Positions 1 to 8,549 of a stretch of DNA of 64,000 bases are shown piece by piece. The stretch is from positions 62,001-126,000 of the forward strand of contig DATGIL010000090.1 of NCBI GenBank assembly GCA_035295745.1. Reading direction: 5' to 3'. The first letter of the stretch is position 1. Every line of letters begins with the position of its first letter. The stretch comes from JAIQFL01 sp035295745 (GTDB lineage: Bacteria > Acidobacteriota > Terriglobia > Bryobacterales > Bryobacteraceae). The position numbers and the translations under genes are program-made. Under the pieces are notes generated by a model. It searched no databases. It was not told where the DNA came from and worked only from the letters and a program-made list of their open reading frames with translations.

Positions 1-558
1 AAGCTGCTGAAGCGCTACCGCTTCGAACAGATGAAGATTCCGCTGGGCGTCCTCGCCACCGACGTTTGTACTGGAGAAACGGTGGGCTTCCGCGACTCCG
101 GGGACGTCTTCCTGCCGATCCGCGCCAGTTGCTCGTATCCGGGATTGTTCCAGCCCGTGCGCCACGATGGGCGTCTGCTGGTGGACGGCGCGATGAGCAT
201 GGAGATTCCGGCGCTGATGGCGCGCCAACTCGGGGCTACGCATGTAATCTCGGTCCACTTGCCCGCGCAAGATGGCAAGCAGCCGCCGAGCAATGTCTTC
301 CAGGTAGTGAATCGCTGCTTTCAGATTATGCAGAGTCGCACGGAGAGTAGTTGGCGCGCGCACAGCGATCTGGTCATCACGCCGGATGTGCGTGCCATCG
401 ACTGGGATGGTTTTGGCTGCGGACCGGCACTGCTGAAGGCCGGAGAGACCGCCGCATTGTCCTCCTTGCCGAAAATTGAATCGTGGCTCGCGAACCCGCA
501 GAAGGCCGGCGCGCCGCTGATAAATATGCCGGGAACACTCCCAGCGACGTTGCACTAG
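1..558 (+). CDS. Patatin-like phospholipase, C-terminal part (5' truncated by window edge)
   Basis: The frame is open from base 1, so the start lies outside the window. The visible 185 residues contain the patatin/RssA signatures: an ATDV-type strand (LGVLATDV), the R-A-S-C-S-Y-P-G segment that follows the nucleophile region, and the catalytic aspartate motif in LLVDGAMSMEIP (the D-G-A/G half of the Ser-Asp dyad). The nucleophile G-x-S-x-G lies upstream and cannot be seen. Family members are membrane-associated or cytoplasmic lipid acyl hydrolases. The C-terminal part (D-x-V-I-T-P-D) is also typical of the RssA/NTE-like bacterial branch. Substrate is unknown. The gene is followed directly by a tandem repeat array. 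Confidence 0.85.
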   Translation, partial: KLLKRYRFEQMKIPLGVLATDVCTGETVGFRDSGDVFLPIRASCSYPGLFQPVRHDGRLLVDGAMSMEIPALMARQLGATHVISVHLPAQDGKQPPSNVFQVVNRCFQIMQSRTESSWRAHSDLVITPDVRAIDWDGFGCGPALLKAGETAALSSLPKIESWLANPQKAGAPLINMPGTLPATLH

Positions 559-570
559 CGCTCTGACCGC

Positions 571-1076
571 CGGGCCAGCAAGCGATGTCTGGATTGCTTC
601 GAAAATCACTCGTGGCTGGTTGCGAGCCGCGGGCGTGAGCAAGCGATGTCTGGACAGCTGAAAATCACTCCCTTACGGTCGTGGCTCGTCAGCTACCCAA
701 ATACGTTCGCGCGATAAGTGCGCTTGCGAGCCGCGCGCGTGAGCAAGCGATGCCTCGATAGCTGAAAATCACTCCCTCACGGTCGTGGCTCGTCAGCTAC
801 CCAAATACGTTCGCGCGATAAGTGCGCTTGCGAGCCGGGCGCGTAAGCAAGCGGTGCCTCGATAGCTGAAAATCACTCCCTTACGGTCGCGGCTCGTCAG
901 CTACCCAAATACGTTCGCGCGATAAGTGCGCTTGCGAGCCGCGCGCATAAGCAAGCGATGCCTCGATCGCTCCCAAAATCACTCCCTTACGGTCGTGGCT
1001 CGTAAGCTACCCAAATACGTTCGCGCGATAAGTGCGCTTGCGAACGCGCGCGTAAGCAAGCGATTTCTCGATTGGT
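571..1076. repeat. Tandem repeat array, about 104-bp unit, 4-5 copies
   Basis: Anchoring on the hexamer tgcgag, the copies start at 621, 725, 829, 933 and (degenerate) 1039, so the period is 104, 104, 104 and 106 bp. A partial copy precedes the first. Each unit contains gagccgcgcgcgtgagcaag-type sequence followed by a ctcccttacggtcg block and ggctcgt, so gagccgcg and cgtggctc are arranged as inverted segments. Copies differ by scattered point changes. The short open frames across it are repetitive and not convincing genes. A related array with a shorter period lies at 26050-26395. Confidence 0.9.
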
Positions 1077-1161
1077 CCGAATCTTGTGGCCAAGGCACTA
1101 GTTCCAAAGAGCTGTGAGAGCATAGCTGAAGCGCGCCCTACCTTGCTGATACACTTCTGAG

Positions 1162-1887
1162 ATGGGTAAGCGGGTTTCCCTCTTCGTTACCTGCATGGTC
1201 GACCAGTTGTTTCCGAAGGTCGGCATGGCCATGGCGCGAGTGATTGAAGAGCTCGGCTACCAGGTAGATTTCCCCGAGGACCAGACATGCTGCGGCCAAC
1301 CGGCCTTCAACAGCGGATATCGCGGCGAAGCGCGCATTGTGGCGCGCTACTTTCTGGATACCTTTGAATCGGCCGAATGCATCGTAGTTCCATCGGGCTC
1401 TTGTACCGCGATGATCGTCCACCATTTCGCGGAGCTGTTTCATAAGGAGCCCGAAACCTTGGCGCGCGTTCATGATCTCGAAAAGCGGGTCTGGGAGTTT
1501 TCCACTTTTCTCACCGAAGTGGCGCGGGTGGAAGACGTGGGGGCGCGCATGGACGACGTCGTGACGTTCCACGACGGATGTCATGCGCTGCGCGAACTGG
1601 GTGTCAGGGACGCGCCGCGACGCTTGCTGGCCAATGTCCGCGGGCTCGAACTGCGAGAGATGAAGCCGGCCGAAGAGTGCTGCGGCTTCGGAGGCACCTT
1701 TTCGGTGAAGTTCGCCGAGTTGTCGGGCGCCATGGCAAACACCAAGATCCAGGCGATTCTCGGCACCGGAGCGCGCACCGTGGTTTCGCTCGATCCGAGT
1801 TGCCTCATGCAGATTCAGGGTGCGTTGTCGCGGGCCGGATCCGACATTCGCACGATGCATCTGGCCGAAGTCCTGGTAAGCCGATAA
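1162..1887 (+). CDS. lutA: LutA-type (Fe-S)-binding cysteine-rich protein of L-lactate oxidation
   Basis: 241 residues, the normal length for LutA/YkgE. Two CCG-type cysteine-rich domains are visible: CCGQPAFNSGY at residues 43-53 and ECCGFGGTFSVKF around 172-184, plus PSGSC and HDGCHA. These motifs bind Fe-S clusters in the LutABC complex that oxidises L-lactate to pyruvate in the cytoplasm. The gene is separated by 4 bp from lutB, and lutC overlaps lutB, so the three form one operon. The ATG at 1162 gives the family's usual N-terminus (a V-S-L-F-V-T-C-M-V-D-like start); no strong Shine-Dalgarno sequence is seen. Glycolate oxidase GlcF-like proteins share the CCG domain, but the neighbours settle the assignment. 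Confidence 0.93.
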   Translation: MGKRVSLFVTCMVDQLFPKVGMAMARVIEELGYQVDFPEDQTCCGQPAFNSGYRGEARIVARYFLDTFESAECIVVPSGSCTAMIVHHFAELFHKEPETLARVHDLEKRVWEFSTFLTEVARVEDVGARMDDVVTFHDGCHALRELGVRDAPRRLLANVRGLELREMKPAEECCGFGGTFSVKFAELSGAMANTKIQAILGTGARTVVSLDPSCLMQIQGALSRAGSDIRTMHLAEVLVSR

Positions 1888-1891
1888 ATCC

Positions 1892-3307
1892 ATGTCCGCG
1901 GAATTCGATCAGAAAATTCACAACACCCTGGCCGACGCGAATCTGCAGTTGGCCATCTACACCGCCACCGCGCGTCTGAAAGAGCACCGCATTCAGAACG
2001 TGGACCCCGGCGTTCTTCCTGATTACCAGGAACTGCGGACGCAGGCGAACACCATCAAGAAGCACGCAATCGAGAACCTCGATCACTACCTGGAGGAGTT
2101 CGAACGGAACGTAGTGGCGCACGGCGGCAAGGTCGTGTACTGCAAGGATGGCACCGAGGTCTCGGACTTTATCCTCGCGCTGGCCAAAGAACGGAACGCA
2201 CACCTCATCGTGAAATCGAAATCCATGACCACCGAGGAGATCGATCTCAACGAGCGGCTAGAGCATCACGGGCTCGAATCGGTGGAGACCGACCTGGGCG
2301 AATACATCCTGCAACTGGCCCACGAACGGCCGTATCACATCGTTGCCCCCGCGTTGCACAAGACGCGCTATGACGTGGCGGATATCTTCACCGACCGGCT
2401 GAAGGTGCCTCGAGAGGTGGTGATCGAGAAGCAGACGGCGATCGCCCGCGGCGTGCTTCGCGAGAAATTTCTGGCCGCGGACATCGGCATCAGCGGCGCC
2501 AACTTCCTGGTGGCCGATTCCGGCGCGATCGTACTGGTGGAGAACGAGGGCAACGCGCGCCTCACCACCTCGGCGCCGAAGATCCACATCGCGGTGGCCG
2601 GCATCGAGAAGATCATTCCTCGCGCGCAGGATTTGGCGACGTTCCTGAAGCTGCTGGCGCGCAGTGCGACGGGGCAGTCGCTTTCGGTCTACACGTCATT
2701 TCTCAGCGGGCCGCGGCGCGAAGGCGAGATCGATGGGCCCGACGAGTTTTACGTGGTGCTCCTGGACAACGGCCGCACCAAACTGCTCCCGGACCGCTCC
2801 AAGCGGCAGTCGCTCTACTGCATTCGCTGCGGAGCCTGTCTGAACACCTGCCCGGTGTATCGCAAGATCGGTGGGCACAGCTTTCCGTGGGTCTACTCGG
2901 GGCCGATCGGCGCGATCATCACACCGCAGTTCATGGGCGCCGGACACGAGCCGGGTTTGCCGTTCGCCTCAAGCCTGTGCGGCGCCTGCGGCGAAGTATG
3001 CCCGGTGAAGATCGATATTCCGAAGATTCTGCTGGAACTGCGGTCTGACGTGAAGAAGAGCGAACTGCGGGAAAAGCAGAATCGTCTGGAGAGGCTGGCG
3101 TTCCGCGCTTTCGCCTGGCTGATGACGCATCCGCGCCTCTACGAGATGGCAGGCAGTATGGCCGCCGCAGTCGCGCCCTCAGATGGCCGGTGGATTCGCA
3201 CTGTGCCTGCGCCGATGAATCTCGGTCCGGTCAAAGCGTGGTTGAGTCAGCGCGACCTGCCCCCGCCTCCTGCCAAGAGTTTTCGCCAGATGTGGAGGCA
3301 GCGCTAA
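1892..3307 (+). CDS. lutB: LutB-type iron-sulfur protein of L-lactate oxidation
   Basis: 471 residues, full length for LutB/YkgF. The N-terminal two thirds is a LUD domain (ADIGISGANFLVADSGAI, with LVENEGNARL following). Two ferredoxin-like cluster motifs follow: C310-x2-C313-x2-C316-x3-C320-P (CIRCGACLNTCP) and C363-x2-C366-x3-C370-P (CGACGEVCP). The C-terminal tail is a helical domain found in this family. It is the predicted electron-transfer and catalytic partner of LutA and LutC. Its stop codon overlaps the start of lutC (TAATG), indicating translational coupling. Confidence 0.95.
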   Translation: MSAEFDQKIHNTLADANLQLAIYTATARLKEHRIQNVDPGVLPDYQELRTQANTIKKHAIENLDHYLEEFERNVVAHGGKVVYCKDGTEVSDFILALAKERNAHLIVKSKSMTTEEIDLNERLEHHGLESVETDLGEYILQLAHERPYHIVAPALHKTRYDVADIFTDRLKVPREVVIEKQTAIARGVLREKFLAADIGISGANFLVADSGAIVLVENEGNARLTTSAPKIHIAVAGIEKIIPRAQDLATFLKLLARSATGQSLSVYTSFLSGPRREGEIDGPDEFYVVLLDNGRTKLLPDRSKRQSLYCIRCGACLNTCPVYRKIGGHSFPWVYSGPIGAIITPQFMGAGHEPGLPFASSLCGACGEVCPVKIDIPKILLELRSDVKKSELREKQNRLERLAFRAFAWLMTHPRLYEMAGSMAAAVAPSDGRWIRTVPAPMNLGPVKAWLSQRDLPPPPAKSFRQMWRQR

Positions 3308-3930
3308 TGTCGCGCGATCATATCTTGCATCGCGTACGGACTGCGGTCGGCCGGAGCGCGGGACAGCCCGCGGCCGATCCGCCGCCGGTGCGCATTCGCA
3401 TTCCTTCCGTCGATTTGGAATCGCGTATTGCGAGCATGCTGGCGCGCGTGGAAGCGCTGGCGGGCAAGGCGTACCGCAGCGACGATCCACGGGGGTTTGT
3501 GGAATCGGCGATCGCCGGAAAGACGGCAGTGGCGTCGAATGCGCCATACTTGGTGGAGTGTGGCATCACTAGCCTGCCGGGCGTACGCTCCGGCATCACC
3601 GACCGCGCGGAGCTGCGCGAACTGTGTGCCAAGTCGGACGTCGGCATCACCTGCGCGGACTATGCGCTTGCCGATACAGGGTCGCTGGTGATGCTGTCGA
3701 GCCCCCAAGAGGCGCGCATGATTTCGCTCTTGCCGCCGGCCCATATCGCGGTGGTGCCGCGCGAGCGCCTGCTCACGGGACTGGACGAGTTGTTCTCGAT
3801 CCTGCCGCGCCCCGCCGAACAGACCAGTTCCATGGTGCTGATCACGGGGCCCAGCCGCACGGCCGATATCGAGCAGATTCTCGTCCGCGGCGTGCACGGT
3901 CCGGGACAGATCACGGTTGTGGTGGTGTAG
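3307..3930 (+). CDS. lutC: LutC-type LUD-domain protein of L-lactate oxidation
   Basis: The ATG at 3307 overlaps the lutB stop by one base and gives a 207-residue protein starting MSRDHILHRV, matching the normal LutC/YkgG length. A longer open frame starting at 3190 lies inside lutB and is not needed. The LUD signature is clear: ADTGSLVMLSSPQEARMISL, then HIAVVPRERLL, and near the end SSMVLITGPSRTADIE and GVHGPG. It is the third subunit of the predicted cytoplasmic lactate-oxidising complex. No permease (LutP/LldP) or regulator lies next to the operon in this window. Confidence 0.94.
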   Translation: MSRDHILHRVRTAVGRSAGQPAADPPPVRIRIPSVDLESRIASMLARVEALAGKAYRSDDPRGFVESAIAGKTAVASNAPYLVECGITSLPGVRSGITDRAELRELCAKSDVGITCADYALADTGSLVMLSSPQEARMISLLPPAHIAVVPRERLLTGLDELFSILPRPAEQTSSMVLITGPSRTADIEQILVRGVHGPGQITVVVV

Positions 3931-3968
3931 CACGCATCGTGGGTGTGGCGCTAACACCCTTGAAAGCA

Positions 3969-3992
3969 GGGTTGGGGGTTAGGGGTTGGGGG
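3969..3992 (+). other. G-quadruplex-capable G-run tract
   Basis: Four G-runs of 3, 5, 4 and 5 bases are separated by the short loops TT, TTA and TT, which fits the standard intramolecular G-quadruplex pattern. It lies 39 bp after the lutC stop. Function is not known; formation is inferred from sequence only. Confidence 0.5.
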
Positions 3993-4080
3993 TTCGCGGC
4001 GTGTCGCCATGGCCGAGCCGATCTGCCCAGCGAACGCGCCGCTTTCATCCGAATCCATGGCGGCGAAGCAGCCCAAGACC

Positions 4081-4130
4081 ACTCCTCTTTGCCGCGTCGA
4101 CACTCCTGTCGGCGCGTTTTGCGCCCACTT
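4081..4130 (-). repeat. Dispersed GAGT-loop hairpin element, copy C
   Basis: Read on the minus strand it contains a hairpin at 4095-4114 with stem cgccgac / gtcgacg around the loop aggagt, followed by ggcaaagaggagt. The same arrangement occurs at 48743-48800 and 63359-63417. The rest of the 309-bp interval between lutC and the next gene (3931-4239) holds the G-run tract and no gene that I can support. A TAAAAT hexamer at 4222-4227 could be a -10 element for the dehydrogenase. Confidence 0.7.
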
Positions 4131-4239
4131 GGTTTGACTAAATGGCAGTTCCTCGACGTTGCGACGGGACTTCCTGAATCCGCTTAAGCGCATGGCAGGC
4201 CGCGAGCTTTCTCCGCCACGTTAAAATCAAGTACGACCA

Positions 4240-5304
4240 ATGAGAACGTTCACCATTGCAGTGATAGCGGGAGACGGCGTGGGTACGGAGGTCATTCCGC
4301 AAGCCAAGCGCGTCCTGGAGAGGGCCGCTCAAAAACACCAGATCACGTTTTCGTTTCAGGACTTCGACTGGGGCGCCGAACATTTCTTCCGGTGGGGGCG
4401 CATGATGCCAGCGGGGGCGATCGATCTCCTCCAGCCCTGCGACGCCATTCTGCTGGGCGCCGTCGGCCATCCGAACATCCCCGATCACACCACTTTGAAC
4501 GGTCTGCTGCTGCCCATCCGCCGCACCTTCGACCAATACGCCAATGTGCGTCCCGCCTACCTCTATCCGGGCGTCGAGTCGCCTCTCTCCAAGCCCAAAG
4601 GAGGCGATATCGATTTCGTGGTGGTCCGCGAGAACACCGAAGGCGAATATGCACAAATCGGCGGCTTCGTCTACCAGATGCAGCCCGAAGAGGTGGCCAT
4701 CCAGACCTCCGTCTTCACCCGCCGCGGCGTCGAACGGATCATCCGCTTCGCCTTCGATCTGGCGGTAAAGCGCGGCAAGAAGCGGCGCGTCACCTCCATC
4801 ACCAAATCGAATGCACAGGGATTCAGCATGGTCCTCTGGGACCGCACCTTCCAGGACGTAGCTTCGGAGTATCCGGAGGTGGAGACGGAATCTCTGCTGG
4901 TGGATGCCGCCGCGATGAACTTTATCCGGCGGCCGGAGAGCTTCGACGTGGTGGTGGGATCGAACCTCTTTGGCGACATCTTGAGCGACATCTCGGCGAT
5001 CATCATCGGAAGCATGGGACTGGCCGCCAGCGCCAATCTCGACCCATTGCGGCGCTTCCCTTCGATGTTCGAACCGGTGCACGGCTCCGCGCCGGATATC
5101 GCGGGCAAGGGCGTCGTCAATCCGTTGGCGACCATTCTCAGCGCCGCGATGATGCTGGAGCATTTGCAGATGGACGAGGCGTCGCGGGAAATCGGAGCTG
5201 CGGTAGCGGCGGCGCTGGCCGACGGCAAAGTGCGCACCCCCGACCTGGGCGGCCGCAACACCACGCAAGAGATGACGGACGCGGTGCTGGAGAAGCTTTG
5301 TTAG
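4240..5304 (+). CDS. Tartrate / D-malate-type NAD-dependent decarboxylating dehydrogenase
   Basis: 354 residues of the isocitrate/isopropylmalate dehydrogenase family. Visible are the N-terminal GDGVGTEVI, the VVRENTEGEYA motif of this family, the KSNAQGFSMVLWDRTF segment with the catalytic lysine, the metal-binding aspartates in GDILSDISA, and EPVHGSAPDIAGKG. The segment FDWGAEHFFRWGRMMP is characteristic of the tartrate dehydrogenase / D-malate dehydrogenase (TtuC/DmlA) branch rather than LeuB, and no leuA/leuCD neighbour exists. The reaction would be NAD-dependent oxidation, with or without decarboxylation, of a 2-hydroxy dicarboxylate. The murJ start codon overlaps its stop codon (TAGTG). 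Confidence 0.85.
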   Translation: MRTFTIAVIAGDGVGTEVIPQAKRVLERAAQKHQITFSFQDFDWGAEHFFRWGRMMPAGAIDLLQPCDAILLGAVGHPNIPDHTTLNGLLLPIRRTFDQYANVRPAYLYPGVESPLSKPKGGDIDFVVVRENTEGEYAQIGGFVYQMQPEEVAIQTSVFTRRGVERIIRFAFDLAVKRGKKRRVTSITKSNAQGFSMVLWDRTFQDVASEYPEVETESLLVDAAAMNFIRRPESFDVVVGSNLFGDILSDISAIIIGSMGLAASANLDPLRRFPSMFEPVHGSAPDIAGKGVVNPLATILSAAMMLEHLQMDEASREIGAAVAAALADGKVRTPDLGGRNTTQEMTDAVLEKLC

Positions 5305-6884
5305 TGGCCCAGCCGCAGCAGCGCGAGAGTACCGGCCGGCATGCATTTCTGGTAGCCGCCGGAATCCTGATCAGCCGGATCATCGGGCTGGTGCGGCAGC
5401 GGTACTTCAATCGATTCTTCGGCCTCTACGACACTGCGGACGCGTTCCAGGCGGCCCTGCGCGTACCGAATTTTCTACAGAATCTGTTCGGGGAAGGCGT
5501 CCTGTCGGCTTCGTTCATTCCCGTGTATGCCCGCCTGCTGGCGCAAGGTGACGAGAAGGAAGCGGGCCGCGTGGCGGGAGCGGTGGGCGCCATTCTGGCT
5601 GCTGCGGTCTCCGTGATTGTGCTGCTGGGAGTGCTCTCGACTCCCTATTTGATGTGGGCCATCGACCCGGGCTTTACCGGCGAGAAGCGCGACCTGGTGA
5701 TCCTGCTGGTGCGGATTCTCTTTCCGGGCGCGGGTCTGTTGGTCTGTTCCGCATGGTGCCTGGGCATCCTGAACAGCCACCGCAAGTTTTTCCTCTCGTA
5801 CTCGGCTCCGGTGCTATGGAACGGCGCCATGATCGCTACGCTGATTGTCTTTCGCCATTCGGGCGCGAATGAACTGGCGGCGCGCCTGGCATGGGGCACC
5901 GTCTTGGGGAGCGCACTGCAGTTCGGCGTGCAGGTGCCCGTAGTGCTGCGTCTGGTGCCCACGCTCCGGCCGGTGTGGGACACCCACTCGGGGCACATTC
6001 GCGAAGTGATCCGGAACTTCATGCCCGTCAGCGTGAGCCGGGGCGTGGTGCAAATCAGCGCCTATATCGACCAGGCGATCGCCACTTACCTGAAGGAAGG
6101 CGCAATGTCCGGCATGGCATGCGCGCAATCCATTTACATGCTGCCCGTGAGCCTGTTTGGCATGGCGGTTTCGGCGGCGGAACTGCCGGCGATGTCGAGC
6201 ACTCTGGGCGATGCCGACGCGGTGGCGGCGGGTCTGCGTCGACGTCTGAATTCGGGCCTGCGGCAGATCGCCTTTTTCATCGTGCCATCGGCGATGGCGT
6301 TCCTCGCGTTCGGCGACGTCATCACGGCGGCGCTGTACGTGAATGGCAAGTTTACGCTCAACGATGCACGCTACGTTTGGGCGATCGTGGCCGGGTCCGC
6401 CGTGGGCCTGCTGGCTTCCACATTGGGCCGGCTCTACGCGTCCACCTACTACGCACTACGCGATACCCGGACGCCTTTGCTGTTTGCAGTCTTGCGGGTG
6501 GCGTTGACAGGGGTGTTGGGCGTGGTTTGCGGCAGGTATCTGCCGGGCTGGATTGGAATTCCGCTCCGGTGGGGAGCCGCGGGTCTGACGGCGTCGGCAG
6601 GCTTCGCGGGATGGGTAGAGTTTACGCTCCTGCGCAGGGGCATGAATCAGCGAATCGGGACTACCGGCTTGCCGGCGGCATTGGTGGCGAAGCTATGGGC
6701 GGCAGCGGCCGTGGGAGCCACAGTCGGCTGGGGAATCAAGCTGACCGCCGGGCATCATCACCCGATCACCATGGGCGCGGCCATCCTGGTGCCCTATGGC
6801 CTCTCCTACTTCGCCATCACCTGGCTGCTTGGGGTAGAGGAGTGCGAGGGCGCGCTACGTAGATTCCTTCGATTGCGGCGGTAA
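5304..6884 (+). CDS. murJ: Lipid II flippase MurJ (MviN)
   Basis: The best start is GTG at 5304, which overlaps the preceding stop by one base and gives 526 residues, the usual MurJ size. A longer open frame upstream lies in a wrong frame through the dehydrogenase gene. The N-terminus carries the MviN signature: ILISRIIGLVRQRYF, then DTADAFQAALRVPNFLQNLFGEG and SASFIPVYARL. About fourteen hydrophobic segments follow through the whole chain, with the later conserved segment RLYASTYYALRDTRTPL. It moves lipid-linked peptidoglycan precursor across the cytoplasmic membrane. Its link with the dehydrogenase is probably only translational. Confidence 0.93.
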   Translation: MAQPQQRESTGRHAFLVAAGILISRIIGLVRQRYFNRFFGLYDTADAFQAALRVPNFLQNLFGEGVLSASFIPVYARLLAQGDEKEAGRVAGAVGAILAAAVSVIVLLGVLSTPYLMWAIDPGFTGEKRDLVILLVRILFPGAGLLVCSAWCLGILNSHRKFFLSYSAPVLWNGAMIATLIVFRHSGANELAARLAWGTVLGSALQFGVQVPVVLRLVPTLRPVWDTHSGHIREVIRNFMPVSVSRGVVQISAYIDQAIATYLKEGAMSGMACAQSIYMLPVSLFGMAVSAAELPAMSSTLGDADAVAAGLRRRLNSGLRQIAFFIVPSAMAFLAFGDVITAALYVNGKFTLNDARYVWAIVAGSAVGLLASTLGRLYASTYYALRDTRTPLLFAVLRVALTGVLGVVCGRYLPGWIGIPLRWGAAGLTASAGFAGWVEFTLLRRGMNQRIGTTGLPAALVAKLWAAAAVGATVGWGIKLTAGHHHPITMGAAILVPYGLSYFAITWLLGVEECEGALRRFLRLRR

Positions 6885-6896
6885 TTGGCGCGGGAG

Positions 6897-7154
6897 TCAG
6901 GCGTAGGCGATGGGGTTCTTGGCCAGCCATCGCGAATCCCGGTAGTCGTTGACTTTCCGGATAGCGTTCCCGGCCATCGCGGCAGTCTTATGCCGTTGAC
7001 CCCACGCCAGCGAGCCGCCTAGACCGAGCGACCCTCCCATCACGCCTCCCAAAAGCAAGCCGTATGTGGATCTGCGCCGCGGGGCAAGCCACGCGCTTCC
7101 TATGCCAACGGCAACTCCGATGGCTGCGGGTATCAGTCTCCCGGTCAGTTTCAT
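6897..7154 (-). CDS. Small glycine-rich membrane protein of unknown function
   Basis: From the ATG at 7154 (preceded by a ggaag Shine-Dalgarno sequence 8 bp upstream) it encodes 85 residues. The frame is open further to 7277, which would give 126 residues, but the upstream part looks non-coding. The product has two glycine-rich hydrophobic stretches (LIPAAIGVAVGIGSAWLA and LLLGGVMGGSLGLGGSLAW) resembling glycine-zipper helices, and ends in a basic polar tail. I do not recognise a family. It converges with murJ and diverges from the SDR gene. Confidence 0.5.
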   Translation of the reverse strand: MKLTGRLIPAAIGVAVGIGSAWLAPRRRSTYGLLLGGVMGGSLGLGGSLAWGQRHKTAAMAGNAIRKVNDYRDSRWLAKNPIAYA

Positions 7155-7284
7155 AAGGATACTTCCAGCTTCAGAATACATTGCTGGTAATAGAGAGTCA
7201 ATACTCCCTTTGTCCGAATTGTGTAACAAAGAATTCATCACCTCGTATCGCGCCAGCGAGCGTACCATTGTTACCATCTAACTT

Positions 7285-8061
7285 ATGTCCGAAACGGAAC
7301 TTTTCTCCTTGGGAGGCGATGTTGCAGTAGTGATTGGCGGCGGCGGTGTGCTGGCCGGTGCGATGGCGGAGGGACTGGCCGCTCACGGCGCCCGCGTCGC
7401 CATTGCGGGACGCACGCGAGAGCATGCCGAGGAGCGAGCGCACGCCATCGCCGCCCAGGGACACGAGGCCATTGGCGTTCAGTGCGATGCCACGAGTAAG
7501 ATGGAACTCCAAAAACTCCGCGACTCCGTGCTTGAACGCTTTGGCCGCATCGACATTTTGATCAATGCCGCGGGTGTCAATTCCGCCACTCCCTTTTTCG
7601 AGATCTCGGAAGAGGAGTGGCACCGCATTCTCGACATCGACCTGAAGAGCGTCTTTCTGGCCTGCCAGGTCATCGGCAAGGCGATGGTGGATGCCGGCCG
7701 AGGTGGATCGATCATCAACATCAGCTCAGCATCCTCGGGACCGCCGCTCTCCAAGGTCTTCACCTACGGTGTGGCGAAGGGCGGCGTCAATCAGATCACC
7801 AGGTTTCTGGCGCGCGAGTTGGCGCCGCACAATATTCGCGTGAACGCGATTCTGCCCGGGTTTTTCCCCGCCGAACAGAATCGGCGAGTCCTGACCCCCG
7901 AGCGCGTGGCCAGCATCCTCGGACATACTCCGATGAATCGCTTCGGCGACGCCGAGGAATTGATCGGGGCAACGGTCTATCTGGCTTCGCGAAAAGCGAG
8001 CTCTTTCGTGACTGGTTCGATTCTGAACGTGGATGGCGGCTTCATGTCCATGACGATTTGA
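7285..8061 (+). CDS. SDR-family NAD(P)-dependent oxidoreductase
   Basis: 258 residues, classical short-chain dehydrogenase size. The nucleotide-binding loop reads VIGGGGVLAGAMA (a variant of T-G-x3-G-x-G), the NAG-type motif is NAAGV, and the catalytic serine and Y-x3-K are in SSASSGPPLSKVFTYGVAKG. The C-terminus ends GSILNVDGGFMSM as in FabG-like enzymes. The replacement of the usual TG by GG and the overall layout resemble sugar-acid (D-mannonate/gluconate-type) oxidoreductases, but the substrate cannot be read from sequence. The start at 7285 follows directly after taactt with no clear Shine-Dalgarno sequence. Confidence 0.88.
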   Translation: MSETELFSLGGDVAVVIGGGGVLAGAMAEGLAAHGARVAIAGRTREHAEERAHAIAAQGHEAIGVQCDATSKMELQKLRDSVLERFGRIDILINAAGVNSATPFFEISEEEWHRILDIDLKSVFLACQVIGKAMVDAGRGGSIINISSASSGPPLSKVFTYGVAKGGVNQITRFLARELAPHNIRVNAILPGFFPAEQNRRVLTPERVASILGHTPMNRFGDAEELIGATVYLASRKASSFVTGSILNVDGGFMSMTI

Positions 8062-8549
8062 GCGGCGGTCAAGGCGAAATCCGAGTAGTGGCGCCTTCCG
8101 TATCCTTGAATGGAGCCTCACAACCGTGTAAGGTTTTCTCGGGACCGGCGCCAGTTGGTCGGCAGACCTGAACCTGGTCGTGCACTTCGTCATGGCCGTC
8201 GCAGTAAGGGAAGCGCGCCTCATGATGGCCCAGCCACACATGCTGTAAGTTGACCTGCATCACCAGAGTTGTGGTGGCCCGCGGCACGTTATACCGGAAT
8301 ACACGCTTGCGGGTTCCCGAGGTGTTCCACGGTGCGGTGCATCGTCTGATCGCAGATGAAGTCCTTAGAGACGTTCCCTGTAATTGAGCGGGGCGGCGCG
8401 CATTCGCGAGAGGATGGCGTTCTGTTCAGCGGCATCCGGCTCGGCGAATTGCGCCCGGGCGCCGGAAATCAGCGCGGCGAGCCAAAAGCGCGCGATTAGG
8501 CATCTGGGATCGCATCGAAATCATCCCTCGGGCTGTCCTGAGAATGACC
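8062..8549. other. Intergenic stretch with a possible gene relic on the minus strand
   Basis: No gene here is well supported. On the minus strand between about 8287 and 8069 one frame reads smoothly as a beta-rich segment (VPRATTTLVMQVNLQHVWLG, then FPYCDGHDEVHDQ) and might be the tail of a decayed secreted or copper-type protein. It has no convincing start or upstream domain. The other short frames are not coding-like. Confidence 0.3.

Noticed and set aside
571..1076. CRISPR array
   Set aside because: The units repeat over their whole 104 bp with no unique spacers between constant repeats, and no cas genes are present.
4392..5303. Upstream extension of the murJ frame to 830 codons
   Set aside because: The extension runs through the dehydrogenase gene in another frame and is low-complexity Arg/Gly/His; the GTG at 5304 gives the normal MurJ length and an operon-type overlap.
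4240..5304. Assignment of the dehydrogenase as leucine-pathway LeuB
   Set aside because: The FDWGAEHFFRWGRMMP segment fits the tartrate/D-malate branch and no leucine genes are nearby; a tree would settle it.
4138..5346. Long minus-strand open frame (402 codons) opposite the dehydrogenase gene
   Set aside because: It mirrors the coding strand of a clear family member with normal length; the antisense translation has no motif and an Arg/His/Gly-heavy composition typical of high-GC shadows.
5891..6862. 323-codon plus-strand frame inside murJ
   Set aside because: A different frame of murJ with Arg/Gly/His-rich translation; murJ is supported by motifs throughout this region.
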